Shown here one piece after another: positions 1 to 10,980 of a DNA stretch of 64,000 nucleotides (positions are counted from its first letter, which is position 1; every line of letters begins with the position of its first letter). The stretch lies in assembly GCA_963714145.1 (NCBI GenBank), contig OY970235.1:5704001-5768000 (forward strand), in the 5' to 3' direction. This DNA is from JBBWZH01 sp035544115 (GTDB lineage Bacteria; Actinomycetota; Actinomycetes; Mycobacteriales; CADCTP01). The position numbers were made by a program, and so were the translations under genes. The notes beneath the pieces are model-generated. The model saw nothing but the letters and a program-made list of their open reading frames with translations, had not been told where the DNA came from and did not search any database.

Positions 1-804
1 CGAGACACCGCCGCTTCCGGCCGGCCGAACACCGCTCATCGGCCGGGAGCTGCCGGACCACCGGGCGTCCACTGGCCCGAGACCGCCGATCGGCCGGAAG
101 TCGCTGGTCTGCCGGAAGCCGCCGGGTGTGCCGGGCGCCAGGCAGTTGGCTGCCGAGATCGGGTCGGGCCGACCGGCCGGAACCGGCCCGTCCAGCAGCA
201 CCAGCCGGATCGTGGCCTCGGCACCGAGTGCCGCCACCACCCGCTCCGCCTGGTCGGCGCGGATCCGCACGATCAGCTGGAGCGCACCCGCGCTGACCGA
301 GAGCGCCCCGCCGCCGTTCGCCCGAACCTCCTGCACCGCGACGCCGCCGAGCACCCGAACCGGCGGGCACCCCTTCGCAGTGGACCAGACGTCGACCAGC
401 TGCCCGCGCGTCACCGCCGGCGCGTTCTCCGGCTTGACCGGAATGCTCACGAGCACCCCGGCCGGACGGCTGCCCAGCGCGGCGGCTGGCAGCAACTCGC
501 CGGCCCGGAACGAACGGCTCACTGCGTGGCCAGCCGGAGATCGAGTCGTCTGAAGGTAGACGGGCGCACTGTCGAACAACCGGACCCGGGCTGGTCGCAC
601 GTCCGCGGTTGTCAACGTGGTGCCGGCTGCCACGTCCCGAGCCAACGCCCACACCCGCACGGATCGATCGGCTGCCGCAACGATGCGCGTAACCAACACA
701 ACCGACATCAGCACCAGCAGGACGCCAACGATGATCCGAAGATCCAGCCAGGACGGGCGCCGAACCCGATTTGCCGGGGGCGACGCGGGGACAGGAGAGG
801 ACAC
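1..804 (-). CDS. SAF-domain membrane protein (CpaB/RcpC-like), C-terminus beyond the window
   Basis: The gene reads leftward from a GTG at 804 behind AAGGAG with 6-nt spacing, and is still open at base 1, so 268 codons are visible. A short basic N-terminus is followed by one membrane helix at about residues 21-39. From about residue 53 an SAF-type hinge follows (ARDVAAGTTLTTADV, then a GELLPAAAL segment near residue 95). SAF domains of this layout occur in CpaB/RcpC, which help assemble Flp/Tad-type pili, but no pilus gene is visible here, so the role is inferred from fold only. The last visible stretch is Gly/Pro/Ser-rich. A divergent excisionase-like HTH gene lies 330 bp away. Confidence 0.65.
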   Translation of the reverse strand, partial: MSSPVPASPPANRVRRPSWLDLRIIVGVLLVLMSVVLVTRIVAAADRSVRVWALARDVAAGTTLTTADVRPARVRLFDSAPVYLQTTRSPAGHAVSRSFRAGELLPAAALGSRPAGVLVSIPVKPENAPAVTRGQLVDVWSTAKGCPPVRVLGGVAVQEVRANGGGALSVSAGALQLIVRIRADQAERVVAALGAEATIRLVLLDGPVPAGRPDPISAANCLAPGTPGGFRQTSDFRPIGGLGPVDARWSGSSRPMSGVRPAGSGGVS

Positions 805-932
805 CAGTGGCTCCTTGGCACGGACGGGGACAAACTTGACCGACGCATCTTTGCGCATCCGGACACTGGCGCACCGTGACACCCCACAGGCGCAGCTCTC
901 GTCTCAGACAGTGCTGATGCAGGTCAGAGACC

Positions 933-1088
933 ATGGATGAGACACCAACCGAGCGCGACCGCGATGAACGTCCGATCCCGGCCGGCAGCGCCCGCAGCAA
1001 GCCAACGCGCGCCAACTGGGGACAACGTGAGGTCAGCCTGTGGACGAAGGCAACGGCGCTCCGCTTGCCGATGCCACACTGTCGGTAA
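933..1088 (+). CDS. possible 51-residue charged peptide
   Basis: A short open frame runs from the ATG at 933 to TAA at 1086-1088 in the otherwise gene-free stretch 805-1135. The product starts MDETPTERDRDERP and is rich in Arg, Pro and Thr. The ribosome-binding site is weak (AGGTCAGAG). About three quarters of codons end in G or C, less than in the solid genes nearby. I do not recognise it. It could equally be untranslated leader of the HTH gene at 1136 or a decayed coding sequence. Apart from this, the stretch must hold the divergent promoters for the SAF and HTH genes, but no clear -35/-10 pair stands out. Confidence 0.2.
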   Translation: MDETPTERDRDERPIPAGSARSKPTRANWGQREVSLWTKATALRLPMPHCR

Positions 1089-1135
1089 CGATCCGGATTC
1101 AGACCATGTTGTGTACTTCTGAGCGAGAGGACGCG

Positions 1136-1375
1136 ATGGCCGGCGATAGGTTTCTTACGCTGAGCGATGTCGCTGAGATCCTCAACATCTCGGCGTCCCA
1201 AACGTACGCGCTTGTGCGGAGTGGCACCCTGCCTGCGATCAAGATCGGCGGCAGAGGGCAATGGCGAGTTGAGCGGACCCAATTGGAGACATACATCGAG
1301 CGCATGTACGACGAGACCCGCCGATTCGTTGAAGCGCATCCACTTGGCCGCGATGAGCCGTTGCCCCCGGACTGA
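1136..1375 (+). CDS. excisionase-family helix-turn-helix DNA-binding protein
   Basis: A 79-residue protein that is essentially one winged helix-turn-helix of the excisionase/MerR-like type. TLSDVAEILNIS forms the first helices, QTYALVRSGTLPAIKIGGRGQWR the recognition helix and wing, and QLETYIERMYDE the closing helix. An in-frame ATG near 1040 would add 32 unrelated residues. The start at 1136 was preferred because GAGAGG precedes it and the domain begins at once. Members of this family in actinobacteria are small regulators (BldC-like) or recombination directionality factors. No integrase lies nearby, so a transcriptional role is more likely. It diverges from the SAF-domain gene. Confidence 0.7.
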   Translation: MAGDRFLTLSDVAEILNISASQTYALVRSGTLPAIKIGGRGQWRVERTQLETYIERMYDETRRFVEAHPLGRDEPLPPD

Positions 1376-1407
1376 CGCCCGCTTGTTGCAACCACCACCG
1401 ACCCTGG

Positions 1408-1963
1408 TCACCAGATACGGACGACCGCTACCGCGGTGAACGGGACTGTTCGGACGCCGTGCACCGTGCCGGCCCGCCGGGGTTCCCCCGGCGGGTGTTC
1501 GGCGATCTCGATGAAATCGGCGCCGACCCGATCGAGGGTGCCAGCCACTACCGAGCCATCGATCAGCACCATCTGAACGGGGCTCCGATCGCGGGCCACG
1601 CCACGCGCCGCACGGCGGAAGTCGAGGCGGGCGCCTACCTTTCCCTCGCTGCCGGGCACGGCCGACATCGCACCGAGCCCGCCGATCGCCATGACCGCCG
1701 CGACAGCCACCATCACGTGCCGGTCGGCCTGTTCGGCCAACAGCAGCCAGTCGGCGCCAACCCGGTCGAGCCGGCCTGACAGTCGGCCGGCTCCCCGGCA
1801 GCTCGACCTCGACCTGATGACCGACCACCGGTCGGAGCCGGTCGATCAGCCGAAGCTGCCCGACCTCGTAGCGGATCCGCTCGCTCACCTCCGCCTCGAA
1901 CTCCGCCGCGTCGTACGCCTCGGCCTGCGCTTCCAGGTCGTCGAACAGCCGCTGCCAGCGCAC
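1408..1963 (-). pseudogene. two-repeat conserved hypothetical, split by a frameshift near 1783
   Basis: Read leftward, a GTG at 1963 behind GGAGG opens a frame (VRWQRLFDDLEAQAEAYD..., then QVEVELPGSRP) that loses sense near 1783. The neighbouring frame continues from about 1782 (LSGRLDRVGADWLLLAEQ) to the stop at 1408-1410. Joined, the two give about 184 residues containing a duplicated unit: QVEVELPGSR/LSGRLDRVGADWLLL in the first half and PVQMVLIDGSVVAGTLDRVGADFIEIA in the second. The internal repeat shows that the two frames belong to one protein. One base near 1783 is in excess (or two are missing), so this is either a true frameshift or a sequencing error. If intact elsewhere, the role is unknown. 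Confidence 0.6.
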
Positions 1964-2041
1964 CGGCACCTCCCCGATTCCGGTCACTTCCGACCATGCA
2001 CACCCTCACGGCACATGCATCCACAGATCAACCTCCACCCC

Positions 2042-2070
2042 TTGACCCTTCGCTACTGACACTCTACAAA
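2042..2070 (+). promoter_or_regulatory. candidate promoter of the LysM gene
   Basis: TTGACC at 2042-2047 and TACAAA at 2065-2070 are separated by 17 nt, in a locally AT-richer stretch about 40 nt upstream of the LysM start. The box match is moderate. No transcription start is known. Confidence 0.35.
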
Positions 2071-2109
2071 GGCAAACGTAGGTAAACAAAGGCTATTGGA
2101 GGTGGCTTG

Positions 2110-2943
2110 ATGCGGGCACGCTGTACCACGCGCGCGGCTGGCTTGTTCGTGCTGCTCAGTGCCGCGCTAGTCCTGAGCGGGCCACGGCTGGACGGTGCGG
2201 GAGAGGTGTTGCGACATCCGTTGGCCTGGGCTGTCGCGGTCGGGCCTGATCAAGCCGCGTTGACGGTTGCGGGCCTGCTCTGCTGGTTGGTGCTGGGGTG
2301 GCTCGCCGCCGGGCTTGCGCTCATGACGGCGGCCGGCGTCCCGGGCCTGACAGGTCGCGTCGCCGAGGCCGTGGCGTGCCGGCTGTTGCCGGGCTCCGTG
2401 CGGCGGATCGCCGCCGGTGTGCTCGGGCTGTCGCTGACAGCGTCGGTCGCGGCCTGCGGTCACTCGTCGGCGGGCGGCTCCGTAGGTCCAGAGCTGCCGG
2501 GTGCCGGCCCGCCAGCCGGGTTGACGCTGCCGGCCGTCGCCCCGGGCGGCTCCGACCGGGACGTCGACTGGCCACTTGGTACGCCGGTCGCCGGTAGCCC
2601 GCCCGTCACCAGACCGCCTGCCGACGACCCGAGCCCCGCCGGCTCAGGCCGGGACAGACCCGCGGACGAGCCAGCGGACAGACCCGCCGGCCGGCCGGCC
2701 GGCGGATCGGCGGGGCAGGGGCCGGCCGCAGCGGGCACGGAGCGCAGACCAGGCCGGATCGCCGTGACGTTCGGCGACTGCCTCTGGTCGATCGCGGCGC
2801 GGCACCTTCGGCCGGACGCCACCGCGGCGCAGGTCGCCGCCGAGACCACTCGCTGGTACGCCGCGAACGCGGCGGTGATCGGTCCGGATCCCGACGTGTT
2901 GCGCCCTGGGCAGGTATTGACGGCGCCGGTCGGACATCCCTGA
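2110..2943 (+). CDS. membrane protein with C-terminal LysM-like domain
   Basis: A 277-residue protein. The N-terminal third has three to four hydrophobic segments (ARCTTRAAGLFVLLSAALVLSG, QAALTVAGLLCWLVLGWLAAGLALM, AGVLGLSLTASVAA). The middle is a Pro/Ala/Asp-rich linker with repeated DRPADEPADRPAGRPAG motifs. The last 60 residues look like a LysM peptidoglycan-binding module (ITV-like start RIAVTFGDCLWSIAARHL, then VIGPDPDVLRPGQVL). The ATG at 2110 is preferred over the TTG at 2107 because GGAGGT ends 6 nt before it. It is probably a wall-anchored envelope protein. It precedes an Rv3235-family gene and secA, as in other actinobacteria. Confidence 0.7.
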   Translation: MRARCTTRAAGLFVLLSAALVLSGPRLDGAGEVLRHPLAWAVAVGPDQAALTVAGLLCWLVLGWLAAGLALMTAAGVPGLTGRVAEAVACRLLPGSVRRIAAGVLGLSLTASVAACGHSSAGGSVGPELPGAGPPAGLTLPAVAPGGSDRDVDWPLGTPVAGSPPVTRPPADDPSPAGSGRDRPADEPADRPAGRPAGGSAGQGPAAAGTERRPGRIAVTFGDCLWSIAARHLRPDATAAQVAAETTRWYAANAAVIGPDPDVLRPGQVLTAPVGHP

Positions 2944-3071
2944 CCGCAGACGCTAGCCCGCACCGTTGGACGGCTGGATCACGCCTGGCGATGTGCCGCC
3001 ACGTCGGCGTACCGAGCTCCCCGCCGGACCGCACCCATGCCCGACGCGGCCTGATCTGCCCTGGAGATCCC

Positions 3072-3641
3072 ATGACAGCGTCCGTGATCGAACGACGCCC
3101 GCTGCTCCGCATCGTTCCCGTGTCCGCACCGCGCACTCCGCCCAGCTGGCCACGGGTCCGCCGGGCACCGATCCTGGAGCCGCCTTACGACGACGAGTAC
3201 CGCGACTGGCCGCTCTGGCATGGGCCGCACGCCGACGAGCTCCCGTTCGAGGAACCGGCGCCGCGTCACCTCACAGCCGAGCCCGACTACTTCGATCCGC
3301 AGCCGACCACCCGGAAAGGGCTGCCGGATCCGGAGCCGTGGGCGGCCCGGCTCATCCAGGCCGCGCTCGAGATACTGGTCGGCCGTCGGCCAGCCGCCCA
3401 ACTGCAGGAGTGGACAACGGCGCTCGTACATGCCGAACTGCTGCTGGCCGCCAAGGAACGGCAGTGGGCCGTTCCCGGCGGCTCACCACCCGGCGTCCGG
3501 TCGGTGCACGTGTCCGAGCCGGCGAGCGGCGTCGCCGAGGTCTGCGCCGTAGTCCAGCGCGGCGAGCGCTACTTCGCCGTCGCGGCACGGCTGGAAGGGC
3601 TCGATGGGCGGTGGCGATGCGTCAAGATCCAGCTCGGCTAG
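3072..3641 (+). CDS. Rv3235-family protein
   Basis: A 189-residue protein starting at the ATG at 3072 after GGAG. The first 90 residues are acidic and Pro-rich. The C-terminal half is the conserved part (AARLIQAALEILVGRRPAAQLQEW, then VHVSEPASGVAEVCAVVQRGERYFAVAARLEG and a WRCVKIQLG end), which is the pattern of the Rv3235 family found next to secA. The role is unknown. The C-terminal alpha/beta segment resembles the part of related proteins thought to pair with the Sec or ribosome-associated apparatus, but that is guesswork. It is convergent with secA across a strong hairpin. Confidence 0.7.
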   Translation: MTASVIERRPLLRIVPVSAPRTPPSWPRVRRAPILEPPYDDEYRDWPLWHGPHADELPFEEPAPRHLTAEPDYFDPQPTTRKGLPDPEPWAARLIQAALEILVGRRPAAQLQEWTTALVHAELLLAAKERQWAVPGGSPPGVRSVHVSEPASGVAEVCAVVQRGERYFAVAARLEGLDGRWRCVKIQLG

Positions 3642-3684
3642 CTCACCGGCTTGGCAACCTGGCTCCGCGTGCGGCCCAGCACAC

Positions 3685-3720
3685 TTCAGCCGGGCCGAGC
3701 TCGCGCCCGGCCCGGCTGAA
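3685..3720. terminator. bidirectional hairpin between the Rv3235-family gene and secA
   Basis: A perfect 13-bp inverted repeat (TTCAGCCGGGCCG at 3685-3697, CGGCCCGGCTGAA at 3708-3720) with a 10-nt loop lies in the 90-bp gap between two convergent stop codons. There is no long T run, as is usual in high-GC genomes. Confidence 0.65.
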
Positions 3721-3731
3721 GCACCAGATCG

Positions 3732-6524
<2,793 letters not shown>

Positions 6525-6766
6525 GGGTGAGTTCAGCTCCTCAGGACGGCTCCGACGCCATCGTAGGCGGCCGGGACACTGGCGGTTGAACGTGCGGCAG
6601 TCGGGCGGTGTCCCCGGCCGATCTGACGTTCGATCCCGGCGTGTCCTTTGCCGTCCTCAGCAGCCCCGTGGCGGCGTCCGTAGTAACAACCTGAGCGGTT
6701 GAGGTCGCGGGACATCCTCCTGGTGGGGTGTACGGGCTTGGAGTCCCAACCGCACCAGGAGGATGC

Positions 6767-8134
6767 GTGTCTGACGGTAGTAGTCGGCGGTTGTCTCGGG
6801 GAGACCGTCGTCGCAACGAGAAGCTGGCTCGGCTGCGGGAGATCGTGGGGCGGCAGACGGCGGTGCTGGCGTTCGATCTGGCTGCGGACAAGCAGGTGTG
6901 TGTGGTGGTCGATCAGGACTCGCGGGTGTTGGCGCGGCGGACGGTGCGGAGCAAGGCGTGGCAGTTGTCTGAGGCGGTGGGGTGGGGGTTGGCGCGGGCG
7001 GCGGAGGCGGGGTTCGCCGAGGTGGTGGTGGGGTGTGAGCCGACCGGGCATCGGTGGCGGGTGCTGGACCAGATCGCGGCCGGGTTCGGGGTGGCGCTGG
7101 TGTGTGTGCAGCCGCTGCTGGTGGCCCGGGCTCGGGAGGCGGAGGATTTCACCCGGAACAAGAGTGACGAGGCCGACGCGGTGGTCATCGCCCGGTTGGT
7201 GACTGAGCTGCGCTGCTATCTGCCGGAGCGGGCCGACCCGACATGGGCTCGGCTGCGGCACTTGGGGGCGCGGCGGGTCGGGTTGGTCACCGCTGCCGGC
7301 GCGGCGCGCCAGCAGGTCCGGGATCTGCTGGAGTGCGCGTGGCCGGCCGTGTTGGACGCGGCCGGCCAGCCGCTGACGTCCAAGAGCTGGCTGGCCGCGG
7401 TCACCGTCGTCGTCGACCGGCTGGCCGCCGGCGGCGACCTGGGCGTGATCGGCCGGTGGGGGTGGGAGCAGTTCGCCGCCGCGGTCCGCGCCGAGTTGGG
7501 CGGCACCCGCTGGTACTCCGCGATCGTGCGTGCGGTGTTCGACGCCGCCGCCGACCCCGACCTGGCCGAGGTCGGGGTGGCCGCCCAGCGCGCCGGCGCC
7601 CTGGAGCGGGTCGGCTTCGCCCTGGCCGACCTGTCCGCCCGCCGAGGCGAGACCGCCGAGGTCGACACCCGCATGCTCGCCGTGCTCGACCAGCTCGACC
7701 TGACCGGGTTGGTCACCAGCATCCCCGGGCTCTCGGCCGTCGGCGCGGCGGCGATCCTGGCCCAGACCGGCGATCCCACCCGGTTCACCAGCGCCCGCGC
7801 CCTGGTCAAACACGCCGGGCTCTGCCCACGGGCCAACGAGTCCGGCGCCTACACCGGCAAGACCCCGATCAGCGGCCGCGGCCGCCCCGGACTGCGCCTG
7901 GCCGCCTGGCGAGCGGTGTTCACCGCACTGCAGCACAACCCGGTCCTGGCCGCCCGCCACGCCCACCTCGTCGGCCGCGCCGACAACCCGCTGACCGACA
8001 CCCAGGCCCGGGTCGCGGTCGCGGCCAGCCTGCTACGCCAACTACACGCCGTCATCCTCACCCGCACCGCATGGAACCCGGCCGTCGCCACCGGCCTCGA
8101 CCAGCGCGGACAGGAGGCCGCCACCGCCGCCTGA
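6767..8134 (+). CDS. IS110-family transposase (DEDD plus Tnp20 domains)
   Basis: A 455-residue recombinase. The RuvC-like DEDD domain shows LAFDLAADKQ (first Asp), VVGCEPTGHRW (Glu) and NKSDEADAVVIARL (last Asp pair). The C-terminal transposase_20 domain shows IPGLSAVGAAAILAQTGD and GLCPRANESGAYTGKTPISGRGRP, which holds the conserved Ser/Gly loop. The GTG at 6767 is preferred because AGGAGG stands 4 nt before it; a GTG at 6728 is possible but has no such site. No stop or frameshift is seen, so the enzyme looks intact. IS110 transposases act as RNA-guided recombinases. Confidence 0.93.
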   Translation: MSDGSSRRLSRGDRRRNEKLARLREIVGRQTAVLAFDLAADKQVCVVVDQDSRVLARRTVRSKAWQLSEAVGWGLARAAEAGFAEVVVGCEPTGHRWRVLDQIAAGFGVALVCVQPLLVARAREAEDFTRNKSDEADAVVIARLVTELRCYLPERADPTWARLRHLGARRVGLVTAAGAARQQVRDLLECAWPAVLDAAGQPLTSKSWLAAVTVVVDRLAAGGDLGVIGRWGWEQFAAAVRAELGGTRWYSAIVRAVFDAAADPDLAEVGVAAQRAGALERVGFALADLSARRGETAEVDTRMLAVLDQLDLTGLVTSIPGLSAVGAAAILAQTGDPTRFTSARALVKHAGLCPRANESGAYTGKTPISGRGRPGLRLAAWRAVFTALQHNPVLAARHAHLVGRADNPLTDTQARVAVAASLLRQLHAVILTRTAWNPAVATGLDQRGQEAATAA

Positions 8135-8279
8135 CCGCGTCCGCTGACCACGGGCCGGGGCAAGCCCGCTTGGCCGTCGGGACCACATCCCGCAACTGAC
8201 CATGGGCAGCCCCGCCCGTCTCCCCACCAAGCCCGGATGAAGGCTGTCGGGAACAACCCGCTCGAACGCTACGTAGGGC

Positions 8280-8405
8280 CGGAGACGGGCGTGCGGCACC
8301 ACCCGCAGCGACGCACCACCACAAAGAACAACTCGGCGGACCACCACCACCGAGTCGACCCCACACGCCCAAGAACACCCCACCCAGGACTTGACTTCGA
8401 CCTCA
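8280..8405 (+). ncRNA. candidate bridge RNA region of the IS110 element
   Basis: The non-coding 3' region of the element has short hairpins: TGCGG/CCGCA around 8292-8306, and ACTCGG at 8331-8336 pairing with CCGAGT at 8350-8355. A structured RNA from a non-coding end is a known property of IS110 elements. Whether it lies here (IS1111-like layout, favoured by the subterminal inverted repeats) or in the 5' region 6600-6766 cannot be decided by eye. Confidence 0.25.
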
Positions 8406-8413
8406 TAGGTTGG

Positions 8414-9109
8414 TCAGCCGATGTCGAGCAACTTCGTCCTGACCGCGTAGACGACCGCTTCCATCCGGGAGTGCAGTTGCAGCTTCTCCAGAATATTACG
8501 GACGTGGTTCTTCACGGTGTTCTCGCTGATGAACAGGTCCCGGGCGATGTCACGGTTGTTCATCCCGCGGGCGACCAACCGGAGCACCTCCATCTCCCGC
8601 GCGGTCAGCTTCGGGCCCGGGACCGGCTGCGCCCCGTCCGTGCGCTTGACCATCGCGGCGAACTCGGTGAGCAGCTTTGACGCCAGCGTCGGACTGATCA
8701 GCGACTGACCGGTGTGCACGGCCCGGATCGAGGACGCCAGTTCCTCGATCGGCAGGTCCTTCAGCAGGTACCCGCTCGCGCCGGCCTTGATCGCCTCGTA
8801 GAGGTCTGCCTCCTCGTCGCTGACCGTCAGCATGATGATCTTCGCGGACGGCACCGCCTGCTTGATCGCGGAGCAGGCGGTGATGCCGTCGTGGCGCGGC
8901 ATCCGGACGTCCATGAGGATCACGTCGGGCAGGCTCTCGGTGGCGCGGTCCAGCGCCTCGCCACCGTCCCCGCACTCACCGACGACCTCCATGCCCGGTT
9001 CGAGTTCCAGGGTGGCCACCAGGCCACGGCGGAACAGCGCATGGTCGTCGACCAGTAGTACCCGTATTGCATCAGGCCTGCTCTCGGCCTGAACAGCATG
9101 CTCGCTCAC
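8414..9109 (-). CDS. LuxR/NarL-family response regulator
   Basis: A receiver-plus-HTH response regulator of 231 residues. The receiver holds the acidic pair VDDH near the start, the phospho-acceptor Asp67 in VILMDVRMP, and a LKDLP Lys motif. The C-terminal LuxR HTH reads LTAREMEVLRLVARGM...ENTVKNHVRNIL. The GTG at 9109 is preferred because GGGGGA lies 4 nt upstream. An in-frame ATG at 9154 would add 15 residues that look non-coding. No partner histidine kinase is adjacent. The position between secA and hpf is conserved in actinobacteria, so the signal input is probably from a remote kinase. Confidence 0.88.
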   Translation of the reverse strand: MSEHAVQAESRPDAIRVLLVDDHALFRRGLVATLELEPGMEVVGECGDGGEALDRATESLPDVILMDVRMPRHDGITACSAIKQAVPSAKIIMLTVSDEEADLYEAIKAGASGYLLKDLPIEELASSIRAVHTGQSLISPTLASKLLTEFAAMVKRTDGAQPVPGPKLTAREMEVLRLVARGMNNRDIARDLFISENTVKNHVRNILEKLQLHSRMEAVVYAVRTKLLDIG

Positions 9110-9226
9110 CAAGTCCCCCGGGGTGGCGTGACGGCCAAGATCGCGTACGGACATCAGGTCCGCAGTGTGCCAGACGATTCGCGGCCGACACGCCGCCCTC
9201 GGCGGGAGAAGTGGTTGCCGCCAGGG

Positions 9227-9838
9227 TCAGGAGACGAGCCGGATCACGCCGTAGTCGTATCCCTTGCGGCGATAGACCACGCTGGGCTGCCCCGAGTCCG
9301 CGTCGGCGAACAAGAAGAAGTCGTGTCCGACCAGTTCCATCTCGAACAGCGCCTGGTCGATCGTCATCGGTTTGGCGGGATGCTCCTTCTCGCGCACGAT
9401 CCGCCCCGGGCCGTCGTCGGACTCCGGCGGCTCCTCGAGCAGGGTCGCGACCCCGCCTTCGCCACCTCGCTCGGCGTAGGCCGGTTCGACGCTGCCGGTG
9501 GCAGCGGCGACCGAGGTCGGCGTCCGCATCCCCCGGTGCACCCGGCGACGGTCCGCCGACCGGCGCAGCCGGCCGTCGATCCGGGCTACGCAGGTGTCCA
9601 GCGCGGTGTAGAAGTCCGCGGCGCAGGCCTCCGCCCGAATCACCGGCCCGCGCGACTTGCAGGTGATCTCCACCCGCTGGCAGGACCCGGCCTGCCTCGG
9701 GTTCCGTTCGTGGTAGAGCTCGACGTCCACACGAATGATCTTGTGGTCGTATCGCTCGATCCGATGCAGCTTGTCCTCGACGTGCTGCCGGAAGTGCTCC
9801 GGCACCTCCACGTTGCGTCCTCGAACAAGAATTTCCAC
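9227..9838 (-). CDS. hpf: long ribosome hibernation promoting factor
   Basis: A 203-residue long-form HPF. The N-terminal domain (EILVRGRNVEVPEHFRQHVEDKL to about residue 105) binds the 30S decoding region. A flexible linker follows (TPTSVAAATGS...). The C-terminal domain from about residue 150 (KPMTIDQALFEMELVGHDFFLF...VVYRRKGYDYGVIRL) dimerises to join two 70S ribosomes. The GTG start follows GGGAGG with good spacing. Stationary-phase and stress control is known for the family. The 240-bp AT-richer stretch upstream is available for such a promoter. Confidence 0.95.
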   Translation of the reverse strand: MEILVRGRNVEVPEHFRQHVEDKLHRIERYDHKIIRVDVELYHERNPRQAGSCQRVEITCKSRGPVIRAEACAADFYTALDTCVARIDGRLRRSADRRRVHRGMRTPTSVAAATGSVEPAYAERGGEGGVATLLEEPPESDDGPGRIVREKEHPAKPMTIDQALFEMELVGHDFFLFADADSGQPSVVYRRKGYDYGVIRLVS

Positions 9839-10081
9839 ACGACCTCCCTAGCGGTGATCGGCGTCCAGCCCTGTCGCCCACTGGCCTAGCCAACTGCGGC
9901 CGCACCGCCGCAGCGCCGTCATCGGCGTCGCCCCGGCTCCAGGGCGGTGGGGACCGGACACCTCCTCTCCCTGGGTAGCTGTTGACGCTAGCCGAGGAGA
10001 CCCGGTTACGGACAGCCCCCTCCGGACCGGCAGGTGGGCGCGGACCGGACGACCTGTACCTCGATCTCAGGTCATGCCCCG

Positions 10082-10802
10082 CTAACCGATCTTCAACCCC
10101 GCGGTCACCGGCCGGCCATCGCACGGCCACCGGGCGCCGCCGGATGGTCGCGGCGATCACCGCCGCCGCGTCCGGCGGGAGGCCCACCGCGGTCAGCGCG
10201 CGGCACCCGTCGATCAGCGTGTATCCGGTGGTCACGAGGTCGTCGACCAGCACCACCAGCCCCGGCGGACGGGCTGGTGGCCGGACCGCGACGAACGCGC
10301 CGCGGACGTTCACGGCCCGCTCCGCCGCGGTGAGGCCAGCCGCGTCCCGGGGCGTCCGGCCGAGCCGGAGAACCGGCAGCACCGACGCCGGAGCGTTACG
10401 ACCACGCAGCAGCGCCGCCGCCTGGACGGCCAACCGCCGGACGTGGTCGCCGCCACGGGCCCGGGCGGCCGCCGCCCGTGACGGCACCGGGACCAGCAAC
10501 ACGCCGGCACCCGCCCGGGCGCCGGCGACGGCCGCGACCGCGGTGGCCAGCCGCCAGCTCAGCAGCCGGCTCAGTTCCCGCCGGCCGCGCTCCTTGTAGG
10601 CGAGGATCGCCGCCCTCGTCGCGCCCTCGTATCGGCCGGCGGCATACAGCGGCGGCAGGCCGGCCACCTTCGCGCCGGCGCCCGGCAGGTGCGGGAACGG
10701 CTCGACCGGTGGCCCGACGCACGACGCGCACAGGGCGGCGCCTGGCGCCGCGCACTGCGCGCACCGGGTGGGCAGGACGAGGTCGAGCAATGCGGCAAAC
10801 AT
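10082..10802 (-). CDS. ComF-family phosphoribosyltransferase, 3' end unclear
   Basis: The ATG at 10802 opens a typical ComF protein: two Cys pairs near the N-terminus (TRCAQCAAPGAALCASC) for zinc, a YEGATRAAILAYKERGRRELS segment, VLLVPVPSRAAAARARGGDH, and the PRPP loop VVLVDDLVTTGYTL. The family is linked to DNA uptake and recombination in competent bacteria; its role in actinobacteria is unsettled. No in-frame stop follows the domain. The frame stays open to 9072, which would overlap hpf completely. I end the feature at a TAG one frame over (10082-10084), close to where the domain ends, because a late frameshift or sequencing error is the simplest explanation. Confidence 0.7.
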
Positions 10803-10980
10803 GCGCCAGACCGTGCCTCGGGATCCGACCCGGCGGAAGCCCCCTCGGCGAATCTGTGGACAACGGTTCTGCCTGTGGAGGACGAGTTGAACCCGTCCCA
10901 GATCGGCTGTACCTATGAGGACCGATCGAACGCAGGGGGGGCATCCGATGGACGGACGAACGGCCGACGACCCGGCTCCG

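Larger units (their letters stand above)
6693..8410 (+). mobile_element. IS110-family insertion sequence between secA and the response regulator
   Basis: The element carries one DEDD transposase. The octamer TGAGGTCG at 6700-6707 is inverted as CGACCTCA at 8398-8405, giving short subterminal repeats. The right side ends in CTTGACTTCGACCTCATAGG, a form typical of IS110 ends, a few bases before the response-regulator stop codon. The outer limits are estimates. The left end could reach further into 6530-6690, because that stretch has no other clear use beyond the secA promoter. The 270 bp after the transposase stop are non-coding, and IS110 elements encode a guide (bridge) RNA in such an end region. 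The element interrupts the usual secA / response regulator / hpf neighbourhood without breaking a gene. Confidence 0.7.

Noticed and set aside
1136..1375. Prophage or element excisionase
   Set aside because: The fold fits, but there is no integrase, att-like repeat or other phage gene around it; a chromosomal regulator is more likely.
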